NCBI GenBank assembly: GCA_963824095.1
Contig: CAWGNS010000007.1
Span: forward strand, 558,001 to 622,000
Reading direction: 5' to 3'
DNA: 64,000 bases
Source: JBBDWJ01 sp963824095
GTDB lineage: Bacteria; Acidobacteriota; Terriglobia; Bryobacterales; UBA6623
Position 1 is the stretch's first letter. Each line of letters begins with the position of its first letter. Under the pieces are notes generated by a model. It was given only the letters and a program-made list of their open reading frames with translations. It ran no database searches and was not told the DNA's origin. This document shows positions 33,803 to 41,708 of the stretch, one piece after another. Made by a program: the position numbers and the translations under genes.

Positions 33803-36352
33803 CTATCTTTTCGTTCGCAGCAACTCTTCGTAAATATCGAGTTGTTGCTTCGCGGCGCGGTCCCAACTATAGCGCGCTTCGACGCAGGCGCGCCCCTGGC
33901 GGCCCATGGTCTGGCGCAGGCCGTCGTCGGCCAGCAGTCGCAAGGCGGCGGCGGCGAAGGCGGCGGACTCGGATTCGACCAGCAATTCGCGGCCGGCTTC
34001 GACGGCGAGCCCTTCGCAGGCGGCGGGGGTGGCGACGACCGGGCGGCTCATCGCCATGGCTTCGAGCACGCGGGACGACGCGCCGCCGCCCGTGGCCCGC
34101 GGCGCCAGCACGGCGGCGGCGCGCTCATAGAGCGGACGCAAATCGCCGACGTGGCCCAGCACGGTGAGCCGCGGGTCATCCGGCAGCGGATGCCGATAGC
34201 GCCGCCGCCAGTGCAGCCGATAGTGCTCGCCGGCGACCACTGTCAAGCGCGCTCCCGGACGAGCCTCGGCGATGCGCGGCCAGATTTGCTCGAGCAAAAT
34301 CCGCAGCGCTGCAAGGTTCGCAAAGTCGTCGATGCCGCCGACAAACAGCAGGTCTTGTTCGCCGGGGTCGGGGCCCTGGCTGCGAAAGTGTGCGGTGTCG
34401 ACGCCGTTTTCAACGACACGCAGCAGCGGCGGTTTCATGCTTCGCTCCAGTTGCTCGCGGCCGGGCGCGCTGGCCGCGACGATGCAGTCGAAGCGCGGCA
34501 AGTGGCGCAACTCGTAGCGCCGCCACGCCGCGGCCTCGCGCCGGAAATGCCGGCCGGCACGGAGCATGCGGCTTACGCGGAACATGCCGCCGGCGCGCGC
34601 CTGGGTGAGGCTTGGGAAACGCAGCTCGGGCGCCTGCAGAATCGTCGCGGCGGAGCCGTGCTGCAGCCACGAGCCCGCCATCGCGAGCAAACTGCCCTCG
34701 ACTTCCAGCAGCGGAATCGCGTCGTCGTCAAGCAGTATTTCCAGATGCCGCCGCATCACCACAGTTTGAAATGGCCCGACCCCGGCGGGCAGCCCCGCGA
34801 TCAGCGCGGGAATCGGCTCAGGCCCGGGGCGGATCACGACCAGTCGCGCACAATGGGCAAGCAGCGCCTCGACCTGCGCGTCGGCGGTCTTGGCGGCATA
34901 GCAAAACAGGGACAGATCGCAATCAGCGGAGAGGCGCCTCAATAAGTGATGCGCGCGCGCCGCGCCGCCGCCCGCCGACGGATGCGGCAATTCGGACGTC
35001 AGCATCGCCAGCCGCAACGCCTTGCCGCGTTGGCGGCCCTCATAAATCAACGACCCGGGCTCAGCGAGCGGCGCGAGCTGGGCGCTGGGCCTTCCCTTCC
35101 CCGGCGGCACGCGCAGCCGGCGCACCGCCGCCCGATAGGAGTCGCGAAACTCGGGCGTGCGGGCGTGGCGATGCAGCAAGCGCGCCGCCGCGGCGAGGCT
35201 GTCGCAAGCCGGCAGCAGCGCCGCCAGGGGAGGCCCCTCGACCTCATGCCGAGGCGGTGCGGGTGGATGAATCGCGGTGGCGTCGATGCCGCCAGCGTAG
35301 ACGGTCTTGTGGCCGCGCAGCCAGCCGCGCAGGCTCAACGCCGCCCAACCCTGCCCCGGCAGCGCGGCTTCCCAGGCAGCCAATCCGCCCAGTTCGACAA
35401 ACACGTCGCGCCGGAACGCCATCAGCGGCGAGTGTGCGCCCAGGCAAAACGTGCCGCTTTCGCCGGGACGGTGGGGGGCCCAGCCTTCGCCGAGCACCTG
35501 CTTGAAACCGGCCCGGCCGCATACCAGCCAAACGCCGGGCCGCTGCAGATGTTGGCGCAACGCCGCGACAGTGTCCGAATCGGGCAGCAGCGGATCGGGC
35601 GACACCACCATCTCGGCCGCATCGCATTGGGCGACCTGACGGTCAAACTTGGCGGCGTCGGAGTCGGGCCCGCACAACACCGCGCAGCCGTCGCGGGAGG
35701 GCCCTTGCGCCACCGGGTTGCGCGACGCCCGGCCGCGGCGTAGCCACCAGCCGGCCAGCAGCGTGGCGACCCCTATCCACGCCACCCACTCGCGCAAAAA
35801 CGCCAGCCACGTGGACCGCCAGAGGTCGGCCGCCGGCGCGCCGCGCAGAAAGCGCCAGGAAGCGATCGGGTGGCGCCAGTCGATCCGCCAGCTTTCGCCG
35901 TCTTGGTTGAAAACCAGCAGCTTGCTCGCGCTCAGCGCCGCCGCCGGCCAGCGCCGGGCCAGCGCCCCGCCCGATGTGAGTTCGAACACGACCAGCTCGA
36001 TCCGGCGTTGTAACAAACTGCGCCGCAGGCCGATCAAGCTGCGTGAAGGCCGGATCGGGTCCAAGACCATGAATTCCCGCACGTCGCGGAACTTTTTTTC
36101 GTCGAGCTTCCGCCAACTGACGATCAGGCGGGGCGCGGTCGGGTGCGATCGCCCGACGTGGTCGGCCATGGCCACCGATCGGGGGCCGTCATCGGCCACG
36201 AAGACCACGATCCAGCGCGGCCCGGAGCGTCCCAGCGCCCAGTCGGCGAAGTTGTCGAAACGGATTCCCACGCGAAGCAGGAATCCTGGCACGCTTACGG
36301 CGTCCCGCGCAACTTGCGGGCGAAACTGTTTGAAACAGAGTTTTTGGGACAT
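33803..36352 (-). CDS. Two-domain glycosyltransferase (GT2-like plus GT4)
   Basis: 849 residues from the ATG at 36352. Residues about 30-210 are poorly conserved and include a hydrophobic segment (WRSTWLAFLREWVAWIGVATLLAG). Residues about 210-400 look like the C-terminal half of a GT2 domain: PDPLLPDSDTVAAL, then FCLGAHSPLMAFRRDVFVELGG. From about 450 on is a complete GT-B/GT4 enzyme: RLAMLTSELPHPSAGGGAARA, DLLFVGGIDDFANLAALRIL, GARLTVVAGEH and the donor-site ASSRVLEAMAMSRPVVATP with EGLAVEAG. The GT4 part resembles transferases of PEP-CTERM/EpsH exopolysaccharide systems. It probably works on the cytoplasmic face in surface polysaccharide synthesis. Confidence 0.85.
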   Translation of the reverse strand: MSQKLCFKQFRPQVARDAVSVPGFLLRVGIRFDNFADWALGRSGPRWIVVFVADDGPRSVAMADHVGRSHPTAPRLIVSWRKLDEKKFRDVREFMVLDPIRPSRSLIGLRRSLLQRRIELVVFELTSGGALARRWPAAALSASKLLVFNQDGESWRIDWRHPIASWRFLRGAPAADLWRSTWLAFLREWVAWIGVATLLAGWWLRRGRASRNPVAQGPSRDGCAVLCGPDSDAAKFDRQVAQCDAAEMVVSPDPLLPDSDTVAALRQHLQRPGVWLVCGRAGFKQVLGEGWAPHRPGESGTFCLGAHSPLMAFRRDVFVELGGLAAWEAALPGQGWAALSLRGWLRGHKTVYAGGIDATAIHPPAPPRHEVEGPPLAALLPACDSLAAAARLLHRHARTPEFRDSYRAAVRRLRVPPGKGRPSAQLAPLAEPGSLIYEGRQRGKALRLAMLTSELPHPSAGGGAARAHHLLRRLSADCDLSLFCYAAKTADAQVEALLAHCARLVVIRPGPEPIPALIAGLPAGVGPFQTVVMRRHLEILLDDDAIPLLEVEGSLLAMAGSWLQHGSAATILQAPELRFPSLTQARAGGMFRVSRMLRAGRHFRREAAAWRRYELRHLPRFDCIVAASAPGREQLERSMKPPLLRVVENGVDTAHFRSQGPDPGEQDLLFVGGIDDFANLAALRILLEQIWPRIAEARPGARLTVVAGEHYRLHWRRRYRHPLPDDPRLTVLGHVGDLRPLYERAAAVLAPRATGGGASSRVLEAMAMSRPVVATPAACEGLAVEAGRELLVESESAAFAAAALRLLADDGLRQTMGRQGRACVEARYSWDRAAKQQLDIYEELLRTKR

Positions 36353-36687
36353 GTTTGAGGTTCGCCCCGCCCGCCGGACGCCCGAGAGCGCCCTCCCAAC
36401 CATGGTTCAGTACTTCATAGGACCCTGCTCGGGTGCTTCCGCACAGGCCCTGTCCGCATACCTCTCCACCACGCTTAACCGTCCTGTCTACAATGGCATA
36501 GATCGCATCAGAAACCGCCGCCACCGGGGTGGGAAGAGCCGCAAATTTTTGTTTCCGGGCCCGTGCCAAAGTAACTCCGGATGCGCTATATTTAGATCGA
36601 CCTCCACGGGAAGTACTAGGAGCCGCACCGCAAAAGAGTCCCCCCTCCAAATGTGAGGGTGCAAATCCAAACGAAAGAGGTCTTTTC
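36353..36687. other. Divergent intergenic space
   Basis: It separates two divergent genes and must hold both promoters. TATATT near 36588-36593 is a plausible -10 box for the SPOR gene. No gene is supported. Confidence 0.5.
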
Positions 36688-37491
36688 GTGGAAAGAACCG
36701 CGACGCACGAAACCGAATACGTTGACATCGTCCTCGGTTACCATCACATTCTCGTGTTCAGCCTGGTTTTCGGAGTACTGATCTTCGGTACCGGGTTTTT
36801 CATCGGCTACTATCGGGCGCGCAGCGACCACGCGGACCGCGCCGCGGTCCAGAGCACCACGACTCCGCAGTCGAGTTCTGCCGCGCCAGCCGGGGAGTTG
36901 CCGCCGGTCCAGATGCCGGCCGTGCTCACCCAACCACAGACGCAGCCGGCCGGTGACGTTGTCCAGGAGATGGAGAAGGCGACCAGCGAGTTGGCTCCCA
37001 ATGGGGCGGCTCCGACCGGAACGGGGACGCCCGCGCCACCGGCGGCCGATTCCACAGCGGCGTCCGAAGCAGCCGCGACGCAGGCGGCCGTGACGGCTGC
37101 AGTCCCCGCCGCGGAGCCTCCTTCGGTGCCTGCGCCCGCCCCGGCGCCGGCCAAGCCCGCGGCCGCGCCGCCGCCGGTATCTCACAGCGAACCGGCGGCC
37201 AACGGCCAAGCCAGCGCGCCCGCCGCGAAACCTGCCCCGCGCGCCGACGCTAAGCCGGCCAATGCGGGGGGCAACGTCTATCTGCAAGTGTCTACCTTCG
37301 ACGCGCAGCAGGAAGCGGAAAAGCTGACCAACGAACTGGCCGCCGAGGGCTTTCGAGCGCTGATCGACGGCGAGTTGGTGGAAGGTCGCCACACCGTGCT
37401 GGTCGGGCCGTTTTCGGATTTCAAATCCGCCGTGGGCAAGGCCAAAGAGCTCAAAGAACACAATCGCGAGGCGTTCCCGATCCGGCGCTAA
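36688..37491 (+). CDS. SPOR-domain protein with single membrane anchor
   Basis: 267 residues from the GTG at 36688, chosen because AAAGAGG lies 7 nt upstream and the protein then begins shortly before the anchor. One transmembrane helix (HHILVFSLVFGVLIFGTGFFI) is followed by a 130-residue Ala/Pro-rich linker. The C-terminal SPOR domain has NVYLQVSTFDAQQEAEKLTN, AAEGFRALIDGELVEGRHTV and LVGPFSDFKSA. SPOR domains bind denuded septal peptidoglycan. The protein likely localises to the division site, facing the periplasm. It is not linked to the division gene cluster 20 kb away. Confidence 0.9.
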   Translation: MERTATHETEYVDIVLGYHHILVFSLVFGVLIFGTGFFIGYYRARSDHADRAAVQSTTTPQSSSAAPAGELPPVQMPAVLTQPQTQPAGDVVQEMEKATSELAPNGAAPTGTGTPAPPAADSTAASEAAATQAAVTAAVPAAEPPSVPAPAPAPAKPAAAPPPVSHSEPAANGQASAPAAKPAPRADAKPANAGGNVYLQVSTFDAQQEAEKLTNELAAEGFRALIDGELVEGRHTVLVGPFSDFKSAVGKAKELKEHNREAFPIRR

Positions 37492-37964
37492 CGGCGGCTG
37501 TTTCCGCAGGCCAGTGCGGACTTGCGGAAAAATTGCATTCAGGTCCGGCAGCGATACAACTCCAGCAAGGCCTCCGGGGCGCGGGGCCCTACGTCACGAC
37601 GACACTACGTCGCGACAAATTGCGACGCGGCAAACCTGGAGGTTCACGCCACGGATGTGGTTTTTTGCTTCTGTTCCTTTTCGGTCCGCCGGCTCAGCTT
37701 GACCGAGGTTCGCGCTCCTGGGTGCTTGCTCCGCAGCCCGGGAAAGCCTGCAGGTCGTTCCCGCTCGATGGCTTCCTTGGATCGCTGGAAGGCACATCGG
37801 CCCGCGCCGCGTTCGTTGCGACTGCCAGTTGTACCCGCCTCACGGTTCCCGTGCACCCCTGGAACGTCTTTGACAGCCGCCTTCGGCGCTCGGGATAATG
37901 GTCAGGTCCGGTTCGTTTGCCGGCTACGCTGGGCGGTCCGCGCAGTAGAGAAGGAGAGCTTTTC
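37492..37964. other. Intergenic space with family-1 repeat
   Basis: No supported gene. Holds repeat copy D at 37584-37654 and the leader of the next small gene. Confidence 0.6.
37584..37654 (+). repeat. Family-1 structured repeat, copy D
   Basis: GGGCCCTACGTCACGACGAC, then a partial duplication of the hairpin, CGTCGCGA-CAAA-TTGCGACG, then GCGGCAAACCTGGAGGTTCA and CGCCACGG. The extra 16 nt compared with copy A look like a local duplication of the ACGTCxCGAC string. Confidence 0.75.
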
Positions 37965-38288
37965 GTGAGTTACCAATACAAGGAGCTGAAGCACAAGCGG
38001 ATGGCCGACCTGCGCCAGATCGCTTCGGGCCTCGACCACGAAGCGGTCAAGGGCTACACGCAGTTCACCAAGCAGCAGCTCCTCGACGCCCTGTGCACGG
38101 CGCTCGGCATCGACAAGCACGAGCACCATGACGCGGTTGGCGTGGATAAGTCCAAAGTCAAAACCGAGATTCGCGCGCTGAAAGTCAAGCGCGACGAGGC
38201 GGTCAAGGCTCATAACCACAAGGAGCTGAAAACCACACGCCGCGAGATCCACCGCCTCAAGCGTACGATCCGCAAAGCTCTGGTGTAA
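37965..38288 (+). CDS. Small basic protein with Rho_N/SAP-like domain
   Basis: 107 residues from the GTG at 37965, with AAGGAGAG upstream; the longer TTG-initiated frame has no ribosome site. The N-terminal 45 residues (KELKHKRMADLRQIASGL and YTQFTKQQLLDALCTALGI) resemble the helix-extension-helix of the Rho N-terminal or SAP domain, which binds nucleic acid. The C-terminal half is a charged helical hairpin rich in Lys and Arg (VKTEIRALKVKRDEAVKAH, TTRREIHRLKRTIRKAL). It probably binds nucleic acid in the cytoplasm; the exact role is unknown. Confidence 0.85.
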   Translation: MSYQYKELKHKRMADLRQIASGLDHEAVKGYTQFTKQQLLDALCTALGIDKHEHHDAVGVDKSKVKTEIRALKVKRDEAVKAHNHKELKTTRREIHRLKRTIRKALV

Positions 38289-38411
38289 GGGCGAGCTGTA
38301 CAGAAAGAGCAACACAGACAGGATTGTCTGTGCCACATCGCTGCCGCTTTTCTCTTTGCACAATTTTCGATGGGTCAGGGTTTGGAGCGCGGGCTTACCG
38401 CGCTGCTTCAT

Positions 38412-38491
38412 GGGGACAGTCACCGCGTTTCGCACCTCGATTTGCACAGGTTTTCGGGATTCGCAGGGTGCGAAACACGGTGACTGTCCCC
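38412..38491. repeat. Long inverted repeat (25-bp arms, GGGGACAGTCACCG type)
   Basis: GGGGACAGTCACCGCGTTTC plus GCACC at 38412-38436 pairs with its complement at 38467-38491 with a single mismatch, around a 30-nt loop. Such GGGGACAGTC elements are common chromosomal REP-like repeats linked to RAYT-type transposases. No transposase gene is nearby. No gene is supported in the whole interval 38289-38612. Confidence 0.8.
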
Positions 38492-38612
38492 CTCCGGCAG
38501 CCCTCCGGCCGCAGCTTCTTGCGCCCGCGGCTCTGAGTGGCTCTGTGGCGTTGTCGCACTGCTGGCAGTGCTCCGTCCCGCCTTGAATCAGGTGAGCTAG
38601 ACTGTAGCTGCT

Positions 38613-40763
38613 GTGCGCCTTCCGCCGAACCGGTTCCTTCCCCCGTTCTTTGCCTTGCTGTTGCTGCTGGCGCTTTTCATAGCCGGCGGCTCGATGGTTG
38701 GCGGGTTGGGAGCGGGCGAACCGGCCTGGCTCACGGCCACCCCTGAAAGCAAAGGCTTCGACAAGGCCAAGCTCGACGCCGCGCGCGACGTACTGGCGGC
38801 TCGCCATACCAGCGGCTTTCTCGTCATCCGCCAGAACCGCATCGTTTACGAGTGGTACGCCGCCGACTCGGGTCCTCACAAGCGCCACTACACGGCTTCG
38901 ATGGCCAAGGCTCTGGTCGGCGGCATGTCGCTGATGCTGGCGCTCAATGATGGGCGCATCGCCGCCGACGACCTCGCCTCGAAATACATTCCGGCGTGGA
39001 AAAGCGATCCGCAGAAATCGAAGATCACCATTCGCGAGTTGGCGACGCATTCCTCCGGCATCGAAGACGCCGAGCAGGATGACATCGCGCACATGGAGCT
39101 GCCCGGCTGGAAAGGAGCGTTCTGGCGCCAGGACCCCGACCCGTTTACGCCCGCCATTCACGACGCGCCGGTGGTGTTCGAGCCCGGCAGCGACTACGCC
39201 TACAGCAACACCGGGATGGCGGCGCTCGCCTACGCCGTTACGGCGAGCCTGCGCGGCACGAAGTACCCCGACCTGCGCACCTTGCTGCGCGAGCGGATCT
39301 TGCGGCCGATCGGCGCCGGCGACGATGAGTGGTCGATCGGCTACGGCAAGACGTACAACGTCGACGGCCTGCCGCTGGTCGCCAACTGGGGCGGCGGCGA
39401 TTTCACGGCCCGCGCCGTGGCGCGCGTCGGCCGGCTGATGCTGCAACGCGGCAACTGGGACGGCCGGCAACTGGTCGAACCCGGCTGGGTGGATCGCGTC
39501 ACCGCCTACGCGGGAATGCCGCTGGCGCCGCGCCCGCCGGGGAATCCGCAACCGCCGTCGGGCCTGGGCTGGTGGCTCAACAGCGACGGCGTGTGGCCGC
39601 AAGTGCCGCGTGACGCGTTTTCGGGCGCGGGCGCCGGGCAGCAAGTGCTGCTGGTGGTGCCGAGCCTGGAGTTGATCATCGTTCGCAACGGCACGGCGAT
39701 GAGCGCGCCGTCGGAGCCCGAGAAATTCTGGGGCGGCATCGAGAAGTACGTCTTCAATCCGGTGCTCGATGCGCTCGACGGCTACGCGCCCGAAACCGGA
39801 TTGCGCGCTGCCGCGCCGTATCCCCCGAGCCCGGTTTTTCGCGGTGTTCAATTCGCGCCGAAATCGGAAATCGTGCGGCGGGCCGAAGGCAGCGACAACT
39901 GGCCGCTCACCTGGGCCGATGACGGCAATCTCTACACCGCCTACGGCGATGGCTGGGGTTTCGCGCCGCGGGTGCCGCAAAAACTCAGCCTGGGATTCGC
40001 GCGCATCGGCGGCCCGCCCGACCACTTCGAAGGCGTCAACATTCGCACCGAGAGCGGGGAGCAGACCGGCCAGGGCGAAGCCGGCAAGAAAGCGAGCGGC
40101 ATGCTCGCCGTCGACGGCCGCCTCTATATGTGGGCGCGCAACGCCGGCAATTCTCAACTCGCCTGGTCGGACGATCACGGCGCTACGTGGAGTTGGGCTC
40201 CCTGGACGTTCCGCACCAGTTTCGGCCACCCCGCGTTCCTCAACTTCGGCGCGAACTACGACGGCGCGCGCGACGGCTACGTGTACGTCTACTCGCCCGA
40301 CAGCCATAGCGCCTACCAGGCGGCCGACCGCATGGTGCTGGCGCGGGTTCCCAAGGACCGCGTCACCGAGCGGCCCATGTACGAATTTCTGGGCGCGGTG
40401 GAAGGCGACCAGCCCTACTGGGTGCGCCGCATCGAAGAGCGCACGGCCGTATTTTCCAACCGCGGGCGCTGTTACCGTTCGTCGATCAGCTATCACGCGC
40501 CGACCAAGCGCTATTTGTGGGTGCAGATTCTGCCCGGAGACGTGCCGCGCTTCCACGGCGGCTTCGGCATCTACGACGCGCCCGAGCCCTGGGGCCCTTG
40601 GACCACTGTCTTTTACACCGAGAACTGGGATGTGGGTCCTGGCGAAAACGCGCACCTGCCGACGAAATGGATGAGCGCCGACGGCCGCACGGCGTATCTG
40701 GTTTTCTCGGGGGACGACGCCTTTTCGGTGCGCAAGGTGGAGTTCACGCTGGCACAGCGGTGA
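38613..40763 (+). CDS. Serine beta-lactamase-like hydrolase fused to a DUF4185-like propeller domain
   Basis: 716 residues from a GTG at 38613; the signal peptide (PPFFALLLLLALFIAGG) starts right after it, which supports this start. Residues 40-390 form a class C beta-lactamase/PBP4-like domain with the nucleophile in TASMAKALVGG (SxxK), the general base Tyr in YAYSNTGM (YxN), and a likely third element FSGAGAGQQ. Residues about 400-716 form a second domain with WPLTWADDGNLYTAYGDGWG and SGMLAVDGRLYMWAR, similar to DUF4185 or sialidase-like propellers. The protein is exported. A role in cleaving or recognising cell-wall or ester substrates is possible. I do not know a characterised protein with this pair of domains. 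Confidence 0.85.
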   Translation: MRLPPNRFLPPFFALLLLLALFIAGGSMVGGLGAGEPAWLTATPESKGFDKAKLDAARDVLAARHTSGFLVIRQNRIVYEWYAADSGPHKRHYTASMAKALVGGMSLMLALNDGRIAADDLASKYIPAWKSDPQKSKITIRELATHSSGIEDAEQDDIAHMELPGWKGAFWRQDPDPFTPAIHDAPVVFEPGSDYAYSNTGMAALAYAVTASLRGTKYPDLRTLLRERILRPIGAGDDEWSIGYGKTYNVDGLPLVANWGGGDFTARAVARVGRLMLQRGNWDGRQLVEPGWVDRVTAYAGMPLAPRPPGNPQPPSGLGWWLNSDGVWPQVPRDAFSGAGAGQQVLLVVPSLELIIVRNGTAMSAPSEPEKFWGGIEKYVFNPVLDALDGYAPETGLRAAAPYPPSPVFRGVQFAPKSEIVRRAEGSDNWPLTWADDGNLYTAYGDGWGFAPRVPQKLSLGFARIGGPPDHFEGVNIRTESGEQTGQGEAGKKASGMLAVDGRLYMWARNAGNSQLAWSDDHGATWSWAPWTFRTSFGHPAFLNFGANYDGARDGYVYVYSPDSHSAYQAADRMVLARVPKDRVTERPMYEFLGAVEGDQPYWVRRIEERTAVFSNRGRCYRSSISYHAPTKRYLWVQILPGDVPRFHGGFGIYDAPEPWGPWTTVFYTENWDVGPGENAHLPTKWMSADGRTAYLVFSGDDAFSVRKVEFTLAQR

Positions 40764-40792
40764 AAACCAAACGCGAAGAAGTAGGACCCGCG

Positions 40793-40994
40793 AAACCAGA
40801 GCCGCTGGCGGAAAGCCTGCGGGCTGAGTCGACGAACATGGGCCGACGGAGATCAGACAGTGCTTGCGGCGAGGGAATGCTGTTTGCAAGCGAACGGCAT
40901 TGCGGCGAACGGTCTTTACGGCTAGAGATTGTGCGCTTCGCCCCTGGGTTTCGTGCTGCTTCGGCTCGCCGGCCCATGCCTGCGGCTCTGTTTT
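40793..40994. repeat. Pair of family-2 repeats in inverted orientation
   Basis: AAACCAGAGCCGCTGGCGG at about 40794-40812 and its inverted relative ATGCCTGCGGCTCTGTTTTC at 40977-40996 flank about 150 nt. The pair could fold into one long hairpin. It separates the hydrolase gene from the next small gene. Confidence 0.6.
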
Positions 40995-41036
40995 CTTGAT
41001 TCGGTGCTGGGTTGCCGATGGTCCGGGTTTGCTCTA

Positions 41037-41537
41037 ATGACCAGTATGCGTTTCGCGATTCTGTTGCTGGCAACGGCCCTGGGCGCGAGCGGCGAGTTCC
41101 GTCAGGTGGTGGTGGATTTTGAAGGCACCGGCTGTGTCTCCTGCGCCGAGTCGCTGCCGGGGCGGCTGGGGCGCGTGCGCGGCGTGGAGAAGGCGGATGT
41201 CGACCTCGACCACAATCGCCTGACGATTGGCCTCGCGGCCGGCAACAAGACGCGCCTGGGACCGCTGCTGTCGCGCATCACCCAGGACGGCACCAAGATT
41301 CGCCGCGTCGAAGCATTGGTGCGCGGCAGGATCATCGAAGCGGGCGCCACGCCCGGTTTCCAGCCGAGCGGCCTCACCGAAACCTATCTGCTCGAGCCCG
41401 CCGCAGACGCCTCGAAGGTCGCTCCCCAGGAAGACGTGTTGTACGAGGTTCGCGGCGTCGTGTCGCGGATCGAGCCGGGCGCCGATGCCGTAATCGCGGT
41501 GCAATCGATCGAAGCGATTCCCTCCGAAAAACAATAG
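41037..41537 (+). CDS. Exported heavy-metal-associated (HMA)-like domain protein
   Basis: 166 residues from the ATG at 41037; an ATG at 41046 is an alternative. A signal peptide (MRFAILLLATALGASG) precedes a ferredoxin-like HMA fold. VVDFEGTGCVSCAESLPGRL, VRGVEKADVDLDHNRLTIGL correspond to the usual metal motif (GMxCxxC) and the following strand. The Met of the motif is replaced by Gly-Thr-Gly. The second half is a beta-rich extension (ALVRGRIIEAGATPGFQPSG). It may bind Cu+ or another soft metal in the periplasm, or use the CxxC for redox chemistry. Confidence 0.75.
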   Translation: MTSMRFAILLLATALGASGEFRQVVVDFEGTGCVSCAESLPGRLGRVRGVEKADVDLDHNRLTIGLAAGNKTRLGPLLSRITQDGTKIRRVEALVRGRIIEAGATPGFQPSGLTETYLLEPAADASKVAPQEDVLYEVRGVVSRIEPGADAVIAVQSIEAIPSEKQ

Positions 41538-41708
41538 CAGTCGCATTGGGCGGGAATTGGCGCGGCCGGGCAAGACCCGGGAGCACGTATTCCTCCAATG
41601 GATAGCAGCATTAGATGGGCGTCGATGGGCCATCCCGAGTATGCCAGCGCCGTATGCCAATGCGGCATACCAGGCCCATTGCACCGCCGGCGATGTTCGC
41701 GTCCGTGT

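Noticed and set aside
37902..40889. 995-codon minus-strand frame
   Set aside because: It is antisense to both the Rho_N-like gene and the beta-lactamase fusion, and its translation has no domain features.
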